The notes: generated by a model not told the origin, from the sequence alone. A DNA stretch of 64,000 nt from Vannielia litorea (GCF_900142295.1 NZ_FSRL01000001.1:1984001-2048000); one strand, 5' to 3'; counted from the stretch's first letter, positions 43,176 through 53,673 are shown. Program-made: numbers and translations.

Positions 43176-44060
43176 CTAGCCGCGTTCGAGCTTCAGGAAG
43201 TAGTCGTAGATCTCGGGCACGTTGCCCTCGCCCAGCCCGGCGGCCACGGCGGCCTCGAGGTTGTGCGAGGTGCCCTCGGCGATCTCGGCGCGGGTGCCGA
43301 GGTCTTCGGCCATCTCGAGGAAATAGCCCAGATCCTTGTTGGCGTTGTTGATCGAGAAGCCCAGGTCGCTCACCCCGTCCACGGCGTAGTTCTTGCAAAA
43401 GCCCATGAAGGGCGAGTTGGAGGGGCCGGTGGACATGATCTCGTAGAGCTGTGCCCGGTCGACCCCGGCGCGCTCGGCCACGGCGAAGGCCTGGCTCATG
43501 GTGCAGACGGTGGTCATGCCCATGAAGTTGTTGATGAGCTTGGTGGTATGCCCCGCGCCCAGCGCGCCCAGGTAGAAGACGTTCTCGCCCTGCTCGTCGA
43601 GCACCGGCTTGACCTTCTCGAAGGTCTCCTTGTCGCCCGCGGCCATGATGTTGAGCAGCCCGTCCTTGGCGTGGGCGGGCGTGCGGCCCAGGGGCGCGTC
43701 GATCATGCCGGCGCCCATCGAGGCGAGATCGGCGCCGATGCGGCGGGTGGAGGCGGGGATCGAGGTGCCGTAGTCGATCAGCACCGCGCCCTCCTTGATG
43801 CCGGCGATGATGCCATCGTCGCCGTAGACGACCTTTTCGACCACGTCGGAGGTGGTGAGGCAGAGCATGACGATATCGACGCTCTCGGCCAGCTCGCGGG
43901 GCGTTGCGGCCTCACGGGCGTTGCCGCGATCGAGCACGGCCTTCACCGCGTCCTTGTTCAGATCCATGACGACCAGCTCGTAGCCGCGCTTCTGAAGGTT
44001 CTCCACCATGTTGCCGCCCATGAGGCCGAGGCCGATGAAGCCGATGACAGGTTTGGACAT
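43176..44060 (-). CDS. Beta-hydroxyacid dehydrogenase-family NAD(P) oxidoreductase, candidate DEH reductase
   Basis: A 294-residue 3-hydroxyisobutyrate/tartronate-semialdehyde reductase-type enzyme. The dinucleotide loop is IGFIGLGLMGGNM and the catalytic lysine is K174 in AGHTTKLINNFMG. The usual DAPVSGG substrate motif is replaced by DAPLGRTPAHAKDG. In Vibrio alginate pathways a member of this family reduces DEH to 2-keto-3-deoxygluconate, and here the gene is next to kdgF, so that reaction is proposed. ATG 44060 has GGGAG eight bases upstream; GTG 44069 is less likely. Confidence 0.8.
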   Translation of the reverse strand: MSKPVIGFIGLGLMGGNMVENLQKRGYELVVMDLNKDAVKAVLDRGNAREAATPRELAESVDIVMLCLTTSDVVEKVVYGDDGIIAGIKEGAVLIDYGTSIPASTRRIGADLASMGAGMIDAPLGRTPAHAKDGLLNIMAAGDKETFEKVKPVLDEQGENVFYLGALGAGHTTKLINNFMGMTTVCTMSQAFAVAERAGVDRAQLYEIMSTGPSNSPFMGFCKNYAVDGVSDLGFSINNANKDLGYFLEMAEDLGTRAEIAEGTSHNLEAAVAAGLGEGNVPEIYDYFLKLERG

Positions 44061-44098
44061 GCCGTGCACTCCCTTGTAATTGTTTGAATATCCGGAAA

Positions 44099-44431
44099 TC
44101 AGAGAAAGTCTTCGCGGTGCGGTGTGAAGACATCCAGCAGCGTGCCCGCCTCGAGACAGGTGGCGCCGTGCACGACGTTGGGCTGCTTGTAGAGCGAGTC
44201 CCCCGGCCCGACGACATAGGTCTTGTCACCGATGGTGAACTCGAAGCGGCCCGAGATCACATAGGTGATCTGCTCGTGCGGGTGGTGGTGGGGCGCGAAG
44301 TTGGCGCCCTTCTCGAAGTGCACCTCGACGATCATCGCGTTGTCGGCATAGGCGCCAACCCTGCGGGTCAGCCCGCCGCCGGCATCGAAGAGCTCGGTCT
44401 CGCTGGCAGGAAAGTGGTTTTTCACGGTCAT
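44099..44431 (-). CDS. kdgF: KdgF cupin, unsaturated-uronate ketonising enzyme
   Basis: A 110-residue single-domain cupin with the expected KdgF length and motifs. The metal-binding set is HHHPHEQ (H48, H50, Q54) and H88 in QPNVVHGA; the family-typical YKQPNVVHGATCLEAGTLLDVFTPHREDFL forms the C-terminus. KdgF converts 4,5-unsaturated monouronates released by pectate or alginate lyases into linear ketones such as DEH. Lying between the lyase and the reductase, it fits exactly between those steps. Confidence 0.9.
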   Translation of the reverse strand: MTVKNHFPASETELFDAGGGLTRRVGAYADNAMIVEVHFEKGANFAPHHHPHEQITYVISGRFEFTIGDKTYVVGPGDSLYKQPNVVHGATCLEAGTLLDVFTPHREDFL

Positions 44432-44452
44432 TCGGGTCTCCTGCGGTCGGCG

Positions 44453-46774
44453 TCAGGTGTTGGCGAGTTTCTTCATGACGACCTTGAAGGTGTTCTCGTC
44501 GGCGTCGGAGAAGTAGAGGTCGGCGTCGTAGCCCTGGTCGTCCATGAAGTTGAAGATCCGGCGCGGCTCGCTCAGCTTGTAGGGCACCAGCAGGGTGGCG
44601 ATGCGGTGGCGGGTGGCGGCCGGATATTGCGCGTGCAGGCAGGTGCTGACCGGCAGGCCCTCGTAATCGGCCGGGTCCACGCCGGGAAAGCCGGTTTCCT
44701 GGCTGAGCTGCGGCTTGCCCGCCTCCGACCAGACGACCTGGCCGTAGAAGCCCGCGCGTTGGCCGGTGTAGCGGAAGGAGGTCTTGCCCAGCTCGTATTC
44801 GCCGTTGGCGTGCAGCAGCCAGTCGACGGTCACCGGGGTTTTCGCATCGACCTTGTCGACGATCACGAAGTAGCTGTTCTGCACGAAATACACCTCGCGC
44901 TCGGCCAGGGTGACCTCGGGCGAGAGGCTCTGGTAGGCGGCGGTGGCATCGCCCTTGATGTAGATGTGATCCTCACGCTGCTCGGCGGCGAGGATGCGGC
45001 CGGTGGCGGCCATGGCCTTGGTCTTGTCCTTTTCGGCGTATTGCCCCTTGCCGTTGATCAGGATCGCGTTCTTGGAGCGGGTCTGCCGCCGCCAGAGACG
45101 GTGCATGGAGGAGTTGAAGGCCACGTAGTAGCCCGACTGGATCGCCAGATCCTCGCCATAGGCCGACAGGCAGAAGGCGTTCTGGTCGCCGTGGCTGTGG
45201 CTGATCGAGCCGAAGCGGGAGGACTTGAAGACGAAGTGGATGTGCTCGTCGGGATCGGCCATCGCGTGCTGGATGCCGACCCAGCCGATGCCGCGGAAGT
45301 GGCGGAAGCCGCTCTCGGGCGCGGTGGCCTCGACCTGCGGGTAATCGGTGAGATAGGTCAGCTCGTCGAAATTGGTGTCCCACCAGCCCCAGTTGTAGAA
45401 GGCGCCCTCGGTGCCCGGGTTCAGCCGGGCCAGCTCCTCGTGATACCACTGGTAGGCGCCGTTGCCGGTGACGCCCGCGTACTGGCGCAGGTTGATGCCG
45501 GTCTTGATGCAGGGCAGGTCGCCTTGCGTGCTGTCGTCGCCGAAGGTGGCGCGGCGGGTGTTGGGCGCCTTGCAGAACAGCGGGAAATCCCCGGTGTTGC
45601 GGAAGAAGGGGCGCTTGTAGAGGTCGATTCCGGCGAAGCTCTTCAGCCGGTTGGCGGCCTCGATGAGATAGGCCATGCCCATCATCCAGTAATTTGTGCC
45701 CTCGGCCCAGCCGCCATCGGCATCGCCCCAGGGCGAGTAGAGCCCGGCGAGAAACTCGATGCAGTAGTGCAGCCAGCCCCGCGCCTCGTCGGCCTCGTCG
45801 TCGCCCAGAAGCGCGATGCAGGCCGGGATCAGGGTGAGGGAGACGGAGCGGACGGCGTGGCTGTCGTAGGGAAAGAGGTGGATCTTGGCGTTGACGATGG
45901 CGTGCTCGGCGATGTCGCGGGTGCGCGCCAGCAGCGCGGCGCGGACACGGGCGCGCTCGTCCTCGGTCATCTGGTCGTGGAGCCAGTCGTAGCCCCAGGC
46001 CAGCGCGTTGGTGACGCGATAGGCCCATTCATCGGTATAGGCGCGTGAGGTCACGCCCATCGGATCCCAGGAGGCGGCCTCGAGCAGCCAGGCCTTGGCG
46101 CGGGCGAGCATCGCCTCGTCGCCGGTGACCTGCCCGCCGATGGCGAGATGGCGCACGGCGTAGAGCAGCTCCTGCAGCTCGATGTAGGTCTGCCGCCAGA
46201 CCGGCGCGGTGCGCTGGTGGCCGGGGTAGCCCGCCGGCTCGGTCATCACCTCGCGGTCCATCCAGGGCAGCACGGATCTTTCGTAGAAGGTCGCCCAGCT
46301 GCAATGGTCCGGGTCGGCCTTCACCGCCTTGCGGAACTCGGCCAGCCGGTCGGGGGTGAGCCAGAGCCGGGGGTGGGCTGTGGTGGTGCCCTTCAGCCGG
46401 TCGTCGCGCGAGGGCAGCGGGCTCTCGGGGAGCCCCTCCTCCAGGGTGAAGCTGCGGGTGCTGCTCCAGCTGCTGGCGGGCTTGCCGGTGGAGGGGTCGC
46501 AGACGGCGTAGGACCAGTGCCAGGTGCCGGGGGCCAGCACCTTGTCGGGCGTGAAGAAGTTCAGCGGGATCTGCGCGAAGGTCAGCGTGTCCCTGGCGGG
46601 AAACCTGGGGTCGGTCGACAGCCGCAGCACATAGGTGGCCTCGTCCTCGATCACCGGCAGCCAGGTGAAGCGCGGCGGATTCTCGACGACCTCGCTTGCG
46701 GCGTCGGGGGCGTACTGGACGGTCAGTCGGCCGGCCTTGGGCTCGTCGAGCGCGGGGATCGTCGTTGCGGACAT
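44453..46774 (-). CDS. PL15-like exo-oligoalginate lyase (heparinase II/III-type)
   Basis: A 773-residue protein with no signal peptide, so cytoplasmic. An N-terminal beta-sandwich (ENPPRFTWLPVIEDEATYVLRLSTDP) is followed by an (alpha/alpha) toroid and C-terminal heparinase II/III beta domains (SISHSHGDQNAFCLSAYGEDL). Length and architecture match the Agrobacterium exolyase Atu3025. H306 in YDSHAVRS and Y362 in GTNYWMM fall where its catalytic His311/Tyr365 are reported. It should release unsaturated monouronates from imported oligouronides. Other uronide lyases share the fold, so alginate is the likeliest but not the only substrate. Confidence 0.82.
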   Translation of the reverse strand: MSATTIPALDEPKAGRLTVQYAPDAASEVVENPPRFTWLPVIEDEATYVLRLSTDPRFPARDTLTFAQIPLNFFTPDKVLAPGTWHWSYAVCDPSTGKPASSWSSTRSFTLEEGLPESPLPSRDDRLKGTTTAHPRLWLTPDRLAEFRKAVKADPDHCSWATFYERSVLPWMDREVMTEPAGYPGHQRTAPVWRQTYIELQELLYAVRHLAIGGQVTGDEAMLARAKAWLLEAASWDPMGVTSRAYTDEWAYRVTNALAWGYDWLHDQMTEDERARVRAALLARTRDIAEHAIVNAKIHLFPYDSHAVRSVSLTLIPACIALLGDDEADEARGWLHYCIEFLAGLYSPWGDADGGWAEGTNYWMMGMAYLIEAANRLKSFAGIDLYKRPFFRNTGDFPLFCKAPNTRRATFGDDSTQGDLPCIKTGINLRQYAGVTGNGAYQWYHEELARLNPGTEGAFYNWGWWDTNFDELTYLTDYPQVEATAPESGFRHFRGIGWVGIQHAMADPDEHIHFVFKSSRFGSISHSHGDQNAFCLSAYGEDLAIQSGYYVAFNSSMHRLWRRQTRSKNAILINGKGQYAEKDKTKAMAATGRILAAEQREDHIYIKGDATAAYQSLSPEVTLAEREVYFVQNSYFVIVDKVDAKTPVTVDWLLHANGEYELGKTSFRYTGQRAGFYGQVVWSEAGKPQLSQETGFPGVDPADYEGLPVSTCLHAQYPAATRHRIATLLVPYKLSEPRRIFNFMDDQGYDADLYFSDADENTFKVVMKKLANT

Positions 46775-46811
46775 GAGGGGGCCTTCTGTCTGTCGGGAGG
46801 AAGAGAGGGGT

Positions 46812-46844
46812 GGCGGGCGCGACGCCTTGGGCGCCGCACCCGCC
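46812..46844 (-). terminator. Stem-loop after the ABC binding-protein gene
   Basis: GGCGGG (46812-46817) pairs with CCCGCC (46839-46844). The interior GCGACGCC/GGCGCCGC continues the stem with one mismatch around a three-base loop. It lies in the 85-base gap between the binding-protein gene and the lyase gene on the minus strand, matching the hairpins after other binding-protein genes in this window. Confidence 0.55.
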
Positions 46845-46859
46845 GGGCTGAGGGGAGGG

Positions 46860-48425
46860 TCAGCCGTACTGGCGTGCGTAGGCGGAGTTCAGCACTTCGA
46901 TGACTTCCTGGTAGCCCATCTTGTCGAGGGTCTCGACATAGGCATCCCAGTCGGCGTTCACGTCACCGGAGCCGAGGATCCAGGCCTGGTTCCGCTCGAG
47001 CATGTAGGTGCGCAGGGAGGGCCAGTACTTGTCGTAGACCGCCTGCTCCTCCTTGTTCATCGCCACGCCGAGGAACTGGTCGATCAGCAGGTCGTTGGCG
47101 TCGTAGAGCTCGATGCCCTCGCGGGCGGCCTGCGAGGTCCACTGCCACTCGTAGCGGTAGTCCTGCGGGTAGCCCCGATAGATCTGGGCGCCTTCGAGAT
47201 ACATCTGGCTGTTCACCGGGCTGTCGGAGTTGAGCACCTCGGGCTTGTAGATCGGCTCGCCGTCCACCATGTCCCAGGTCTTGCCCTCGACCCCGAAGTT
47301 GGCGAGGTTGCTGCCTTCGGGGGTGAAGAAGAAGTCGAAGTACTTGATCGTCTCCACCGGATGCTCGTTGGAGTAGCTGATCGCCCAGCCGTCGGGCTTG
47401 ATCGGGATGCGGCGATGCTCTTCCATCCGCACGCCACCAGCCGATGCGGGCGGCAGGAACGGGATGAAGTTGAAGCCTTCGACCTTGTCCTTGAGCGCGT
47501 CGTTGTAGCCCGAGGTGGAAGCGAACCAGTCGTGCGTCGAGCCGCCGAGGTTTTCGCTCAGCAGGTAGTCGCGCGACGAGGAGCCGCGGGTGAAGATCTC
47601 GGGGTCGATCAGACCTTCGGCATACCACTTGGCGATGTTGGCGATGCCGTCGCGGTAGGCTTCCTGGGCGTAGGGGTGCACCACCGAGCCTTCGTCGTTG
47701 ACGTAAAAGTCGTGGTAGGTGTCGGAGCCCGACGACCGCGCATCCCAGAGCGTCAGAAGGCGGTTCACCTCTTCCCACTGGCGGGCGAAATAGGGGATCT
47801 CGTCCTTCTTGCCGTTGCCGTTGGGGTCGCCGTCGCGGAAGGCCTTGAACACCTCGTAGAGCTCATCGACGTTCTGCGGCTGCTCGAGCCCCAGCTTGTC
47901 GAGCCAGTCCTGGCGGATGTACCAGGCGCGGCCGAACTTTCCGTCGGGCAGATAGGGGATGTAGTAGTAGTTGCCGTCATAGGAGGAGATCGCCTCCTTC
48001 AGGCCCGGGTGCTCTTCCCAGAACTTCGCGATGTTCGGGGCGTGCTCCTCGACCAGCTCGTTGAGCGGCACGAAGGCGCCCTCGGGGCCATACTGGTTGA
48101 CCGGCTGCTGGATCAGGTGGCCGCCGACGATGTCGGGCAGGTTGCCCTGGGCCAGGAGCAGGTTCATCGCCTCGGCCTGGTCGGTGACGTTCTTGCCCGA
48201 GGTCTTGTCGATCAGGTGAATCCCGGTCATCTCGCGGGCGACTTCCTCGACCGGGTAGATCTTGCTGGCGTCGCCGCCCACGCCGTAGCCCTGCGCGCGG
48301 GGCCAGTGCATGTGGATCGTCAGCTCCAGCGGCTCCTCGACGATCGGCAGGTGGCCTTCGGCGAGTGCCGGGGCCGTCAGGGCCGTGGTGCCGAGCACGG
48401 CAACGGTGAGTTTGAGATTTCGCAT
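46860..48425 (-). CDS. ABC transporter oligouronide-binding protein, AlgQ-like
   Basis: A 521-residue family-1 extracellular binding protein. The signal peptide is MRNLKLTVAVLGTTALTAPALA. The mature part has LELTIHMHWPRAQGYGVGGDASK, the cation-loop-like FRDGDPNGNGKKDEIPYFA (a calcium-binding DPNGNGKKDE) and IPIKPDGWAISYSNEHPVE. Length and the EF-hand-like loop agree with AlgQ1/AlgQ2, which bind alginate oligosaccharides in Sphingomonas. ATG 48425 has GGGAGGA upstream. It lies with two LplB/LplC-type permeases and an ATPase. Confidence 0.82.
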   Translation of the reverse strand: MRNLKLTVAVLGTTALTAPALAEGHLPIVEEPLELTIHMHWPRAQGYGVGGDASKIYPVEEVAREMTGIHLIDKTSGKNVTDQAEAMNLLLAQGNLPDIVGGHLIQQPVNQYGPEGAFVPLNELVEEHAPNIAKFWEEHPGLKEAISSYDGNYYYIPYLPDGKFGRAWYIRQDWLDKLGLEQPQNVDELYEVFKAFRDGDPNGNGKKDEIPYFARQWEEVNRLLTLWDARSSGSDTYHDFYVNDEGSVVHPYAQEAYRDGIANIAKWYAEGLIDPEIFTRGSSSRDYLLSENLGGSTHDWFASTSGYNDALKDKVEGFNFIPFLPPASAGGVRMEEHRRIPIKPDGWAISYSNEHPVETIKYFDFFFTPEGSNLANFGVEGKTWDMVDGEPIYKPEVLNSDSPVNSQMYLEGAQIYRGYPQDYRYEWQWTSQAAREGIELYDANDLLIDQFLGVAMNKEEQAVYDKYWPSLRTYMLERNQAWILGSGDVNADWDAYVETLDKMGYQEVIEVLNSAYARQYG

Positions 48426-48451
48426 GGTGTCCTCCCTGTTGCGAATGGCGG

Positions 48452-49333
48452 TCATTCCTTCACTCCGCCCAGCAGGATGCCCTTGCTGAAGTACTTCTGG
48501 AGGAAGGGATAGATGAGCAGGATCGGGATGATCGAGCAGACGATGATGGCGGCGCTCACGGTCTCGAAGGAATAGGCCGAGGTGAGCAGCGTGTTGGCGA
48601 ATTCCTCGTCGTCGGAAAGTTCGACGATGACCTTGCGCAGGTAGACCTGGAGCGGGATCTTGCTTTCGTCCTGCAGCAGTACCATCGCCCAGAAGAAGCC
48701 GTTCCAGCGCGAGACGATGCAGAACAGCGCGACGGTGGCGATGGCGGGCTTGGCCAGCGGCACGAAGACCTTCCAGAGCACCTGGAATTCGTTGGCCCCG
48801 TCCATCCGCGCGGCCTCCTCGAAGGACTGCGGGATGCCCTCGAAGAAGTTGCGCAGCAGGATGATGTTGAAGCCGTTCACCGCGAAGCCGATGATGATGC
48901 CGAAGTAGCTGTCGAGCAGGCCGAGGTCGCGCATGTTGAGGAAGAACGGGATCAGGCCCGCGTTGAACCACATGGTGAAGGCCACCATCAGGTTCCAGAA
49001 CCGCCGTCCGTAGAGCTGCGGGCGCGACAGGGCGTAGGCGCCGGGGATGATGAACGCGAGGCTCATCAGCGTGCCGCCGATCGTGTAGATGAAGGTGTTG
49101 CTGTAGCTCGACCAGAACAGCGGCTCGGAGAGCACGCGCTTGTAGGCCTCCAGGGTAAAGCCCACCGGCGTCAGCACCACGTTGCCCGCCCGAGCCTCGA
49201 AGCCCGTGGAGAGCGAGAGCGAGGCGATGTAGATGAACGGGTAGAGCGTGGAGATCGTGAACAGGGCGATCAGCACCATGTTGACGATCACGAAGAGCTT
49301 GTCGCCGCGGGAATAGAGATTCATGTTCGTCAT
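48452..49333 (-). CDS. ABC transporter permease, AlgM2/LplC-like
   Basis: A 293-residue MalG/LplC-type permease with six predicted membrane segments. Its cytoplasmic coupling (EAA) motif is EEAARMDGANEFQVLWKVFVPLAKP, and the family-typical end is FLQKYFSKGILLGGVKE. It is coupled with the upstream permease (13 bases apart) and the binding protein (26 bases). With its partner it should form the channel for oligouronides, analogous to AlgM1/AlgM2. Confidence 0.84.
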   Translation of the reverse strand: MTNMNLYSRGDKLFVIVNMVLIALFTISTLYPFIYIASLSLSTGFEARAGNVVLTPVGFTLEAYKRVLSEPLFWSSYSNTFIYTIGGTLMSLAFIIPGAYALSRPQLYGRRFWNLMVAFTMWFNAGLIPFFLNMRDLGLLDSYFGIIIGFAVNGFNIILLRNFFEGIPQSFEEAARMDGANEFQVLWKVFVPLAKPAIATVALFCIVSRWNGFFWAMVLLQDESKIPLQVYLRKVIVELSDDEEFANTLLTSAYSFETVSAAIIVCSIIPILLIYPFLQKYFSKGILLGGVKE

Positions 49334-49346
49334 GGGTCCAGCCTCC

Positions 49347-50347
49347 TCACCAGAGCGACGTGCGCGAGTAGCGCTTGGAGATCGTGTTGGCGGTCATCAC
49401 CAGGATGAAGGCGACCACGGCGTTGAAGAGGCCGGCAGCGGCGGCCAGGTCGTATTGCCCGCCCTGGATGCCCTGACGGTAGATGAAGGTGTTCACCACG
49501 TCGGCGGTCTCGTAGGTGGCCGGCTGGTAGAGCAGGATGATCATCTCGAAGCTCACCTCGAGCATGTTGCCGATGCGGATGATGAGCATGATGATGATGG
49601 TGGGCATGATCGACGGGATCGTGATCTTCCACATCATCTGCCAGCGGCTCGCGCCATCGACCACGGCGCTCTCGTAGAGCGTGGGCGACACGCCCGCGAT
49701 GGCGGCGAGGTAGACGATCGACTGGAAGCCGGCCTCCTGCCAGATCCCGGTGCCCACGAAGATCGGGCGGAACCACTCGGGCTTGGTCAGGAAGTAGATC
49801 GGATCTATCCCGAACCAGCCCAGCATGGTGTTGACGATGCCGGCGCTCGGGCTGAAGGCGGTGATCACGATACCGGCGATGATCACCGAAGAGATGAAAT
49901 GCGGCAGGTAGACAATGGTTTGCGCCGTCTTCTTGAACCACTGCTTGAGGATCTCGTTGAACATCAGCGCCAGGATGATCGGCATGGGGAAGCCGAAGAT
50001 CAGGCCGTAGAAGCTGATGATGACCGTGTTGCGCAGGGCGCGCAGGAACTGGTCGTTGTCGAAGAGGGTCTGGAAGTGCTCGAAGCCGATCCAGGGGCTG
50101 TTCGCCACGCCGCGGAAGATCGAGTAATCCTTGAAGGCGATCTGCAGCCCGTACATCGGCTTGTAGAGGAAGACGAGCAGCCAGACGATCGTGGGAATCA
50201 GCATCAGGTAGAGCTGCCACTCGCGCTTGAGGTGGTCGCCCACCCGAACCATGCGGCTGGGCTTGCGATACCGCTGCGCCTCGGTCGCGTCGAAGACCAT
50301 CTCCTCCGTGGAGGGGCCCGCGGCGGTGGAGAAGTTGGGATCGTTGC

Positions 50348-50351
<4 letters not shown>
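49347..50351 (-). CDS. ABC transporter permease, AlgM1/LplB-like
   Basis: A 334-residue MalF/LplB-type permease. The long N-terminal cytoplasmic tail precedes six membrane segments, and the coupling motif is YESAVVDGASRWQMMWKITIPSIMP. The segment YGLQIAFKDYSIFRGVANSPWIGFEHFQ is characteristic of LplB/AlgM1-type permeases. Its start overlaps the end of the ATPase gene by four bases. It forms a heterodimeric channel with the downstream permease. Confidence 0.85.
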
Positions 50352-51451
<1,100 letters not shown>

Positions 51452-51547
51452 GTCCCCTCCCCCGTCTCCCGCCGCGGCGGGTTTGATGCCTTGCTCCGCC
51501 TAGCCTCCCGCCGGGATCGAAGCGCTGCGATTCGTCAGAACTTCGCT

Positions 51548-51559
51548 CTGGTATACTAG
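51548..51559. promoter_or_regulatory. GntR-type operator, alg-like operon / enolase divergent promoter (site 1)
   Basis: CTGGTATACTAG differs from the perfect palindrome at 38181 by one base and is followed by TCA as at that site. It is 96 bases upstream of the ATPase gene on the minus strand and exactly 20 bases from a second copy. A pair two helical turns apart fits cooperative binding of two dimers controlling both directions. Confidence 0.7.
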
Positions 51560-51567
51560 TCATAAAT

Positions 51568-51579
51568 CTGGAATACTAG
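51568..51579. promoter_or_regulatory. GntR-type operator, alg-like operon / enolase divergent promoter (site 2)
   Basis: CTGGAATACTAG, followed by TCA, is the second copy in tandem with the site at 51548. It ends 56 bases before the ATG of the enolase-superfamily gene on the plus strand, so it is well placed to act on that promoter. Confidence 0.68.
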
Positions 51580-51635
51580 TCACAATTCGAGTCTGCGGGC
51601 CCCGAGATCGGCACCGTCCCGGACCGGGAGGAAAA

Positions 51636-52886
51636 ATGAGAATTATCAAAGTCACCGTCACGCCCATCGCCATCCCCGATGTGCCGCTGGCCAATCTCAA
51701 GGGTGTGCACCAGTCGGTTTTCCTGCGCTCGGTGATCGAGCTGGAAACCGACACCGGCCTTGTCGGGCTGGGCGAGACCTACGGCGCCAGGCGCACGCTG
51801 GAGGGGCTGCAGAAGGTGGCGGCCGCGCTGGAGGGGCTCGACCCCTACGACCTGCACGACCTGCGCCGCCGCATCGAAACGGCCCTGCCCGACGGCGGCG
51901 GCATCAACGCGCCCACGGCGCTCACCGATCACAAGCTGGTCGACGTGGTCTACTCGGCCTACGAGATCCCCTGCCTCGACCTGCGCGGCAAGGAGGTTGG
52001 GCGGCCCCTGCACGACCTGCTGGGCGGCGCGGTGCGCAAGACCATCCCCTTTGGCGGCTACCTCTTCTACAAGTTCGCCAAGCAGGATCTGAGCTTCGGC
52101 CCCGACATCATGGGCGAGGTGATGACCCCCGATGTGCTGGTCGAGCAGGCGAGGACCTTTCATGCCGAATACGGCTTTCAGTCCTGGAAGCTGAAGGGCG
52201 GCGTGCTGGAGCCCGAGCTCGAGATCGAGACCATGCTGAAGCTGCGCGAAGCCTTTCCCGGCCACGGCTTGCGGATCGACCCGATGGGCGCCTGGACGGT
52301 GCCGACCGCGCTGAAGGTGGTGCGCCGGCTCGAAGGTGTGCTCGAATACCTCGAAGACCCCTGCAAGGGCATGGAGGGGATGGCCGAGCTCTCGGCGCAG
52401 ATCGACATGCCGCTGGCCACCAACCTCGTGGTGGTGGAGTTCGAGCAGGTGATCGAGGCGGCCAGAAAGGACGCGGTGCAGATCATCCTCTCGGACCACC
52501 ACTACTGGCGCGGGGCGACCGGCGCGATCCACCTGGGCGAGATCTGCCGCGCGGCGGGCATGGGCGTGTCGATGCACTCCAACTCGCACCTGGGCATCTC
52601 GCTTGCCGCCATGTGCCATGTGGCCGCCGCCACCCCCAACCTGACCTACGCCTGCGACACGCATTACCCCTGGACGACCAAGGAGATCGTCAAGGGTGGC
52701 CGTCCGGTGTTTAGGGACGGGGCGGTGCAGGTGCCCGAGGGTCCGGGCCTGGGCGTGGAGCTGGACCGCGAGGCCCTGGCGGAGCTGCACGCGCTCTACA
52801 ACCAAGCCATGGTTGCCGACCGCAACGACACCGACGAGATGCTCAAGTATCGGCCGGACTTCGTGCGAAAGGTCCCGAGATGGTGA
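51636..52886 (+). CDS. Glucarate dehydratase-like enolase superfamily protein
   Basis: A 416-residue mandelate-racemase/glucarate-dehydratase-group protein. Expected catalytic and metal positions are visible: KLK near residues 185-187, RIDPMGAW with the first Asp near 213, EDP near 240, TNLVVVEF with the Asn near 262, and MHSNSHLG with the general-acid His near 313. It would dehydrate an aldarate or similar sugar acid. GGGAGGA precedes the ATG. It is divergent from the ABC operon and followed by the GntR gene. GlucD-related paralogues of unproven substrate exist, so the exact acid is open. Confidence 0.82.
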   Translation: MRIIKVTVTPIAIPDVPLANLKGVHQSVFLRSVIELETDTGLVGLGETYGARRTLEGLQKVAAALEGLDPYDLHDLRRRIETALPDGGGINAPTALTDHKLVDVVYSAYEIPCLDLRGKEVGRPLHDLLGGAVRKTIPFGGYLFYKFAKQDLSFGPDIMGEVMTPDVLVEQARTFHAEYGFQSWKLKGGVLEPELEIETMLKLREAFPGHGLRIDPMGAWTVPTALKVVRRLEGVLEYLEDPCKGMEGMAELSAQIDMPLATNLVVVEFEQVIEAARKDAVQIILSDHHYWRGATGAIHLGEICRAAGMGVSMHSNSHLGISLAAMCHVAAATPNLTYACDTHYPWTTKEIVKGGRPVFRDGAVQVPEGPGLGVELDREALAELHALYNQAMVADRNDTDEMLKYRPDFVRKVPRW

Positions 52887-52980
52887 GCCCGGCACCCGCG
52901 CCGGAACCGCCCGCCCGCACGCAATGCTGGAAATCAGACGCAGAACTGGCTAGTCAGCCAACGAACAGGAGAAGATCACG

Positions 52981-53673
52981 ATGCCCCAGGTGACCACCCT
53001 CAGCGAACGTCGCACGGCTGTGGACGATATCTTCGACTACCTGCACGAAGAGATCCTCTCGCTGCGGCTGAAGCCCGGCGACAAGATTTCGGAGGCCGAC
53101 ATCGCGGCACAGTTCGGCGTGTCCCGCCAGCCCGTGCGCGACGCCTTCAGCCGCCTCGACAACCTGAACCTGCTCCTGATCCGCCCCCAGCGGGCGACGG
53201 AGGTGAAGCGCTTTTCATCCCGCGAGATCATGAAGTCGCGTTTCGTGCGTGCGGCGGTGGAGGCCGAGGTGCTGCGCCGCGCCGCCCGCAACTGCTCGCC
53301 CGCCGACGGCCTGCTTCTGGATGCCAGCATCGAGCAGCAGGAGGCCGCCATCGCCAAGCAGGACTACGCCGCCTTCGGCAGGCTCGACTACGAGTTTCAC
53401 GAAACGCTCTGCAAGGTGGCGCGGGCCGAGTTCGCCTTCGAGGTGATCCTCTTCGAGAAGGCCAAGTGCGACCGGCTCTGCGTTCTGGCACTCGAAAAGG
53501 AAGCGCGGATGCCGCAACTGATCGAGGACCATCGCGGCGTGGCCGAAGCGATCAAGGCCAACGACGCCGAGCGCGCGGTGGCCATCGGCATGGAGCACCT
53601 GTCGCGGCTCGACAGCACGATCGACTACATTCGCAACACCAACGCCGGCTACTTCGAGCCCGAAGACGACTGA
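52981..53673 (+). CDS. GntR-family regulator with FCD domain, candidate regulator of the uronate regulon
   Basis: A 230-residue FadR-subfamily protein. The winged helix comprises DIFDYLHEEILSLRLKPGDKISEADIAAQFGVSRQPVRDAFSRLDNLNLL. The helical FCD domain has metal-ligand residues in GRLDYEFHETLCKVA and VEAIKANDAERAVAIGMEHLSRL-like segments. It lies inside the unit whose promoters carry the CTGGTATACTAG sites. A weaker half-site (CTGGCTAGTC, 52946-52955) is just upstream of its own start. It is the simplest candidate for the protein that reads all these sites. Confidence 0.85.
   Translation: MPQVTTLSERRTAVDDIFDYLHEEILSLRLKPGDKISEADIAAQFGVSRQPVRDAFSRLDNLNLLLIRPQRATEVKRFSSREIMKSRFVRAAVEAEVLRRAARNCSPADGLLLDASIEQQEAAIAKQDYAAFGRLDYEFHETLCKVARAEFAFEVILFEKAKCDRLCVLALEKEARMPQLIEDHRGVAEAIKANDAERAVAIGMEHLSRLDSTIDYIRNTNAGYFEPEDD

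Noticed and set aside
44453..46774. Heparin or chondroitin lyase identity for the heparinase II/III-like protein
   Set aside because: There is no signal peptide, no sulfatase or hexosaminidase nearby, and the length, KdgF neighbour and AlgQ-type importer favour a cytoplasmic PL15-type oligouronide exolyase.
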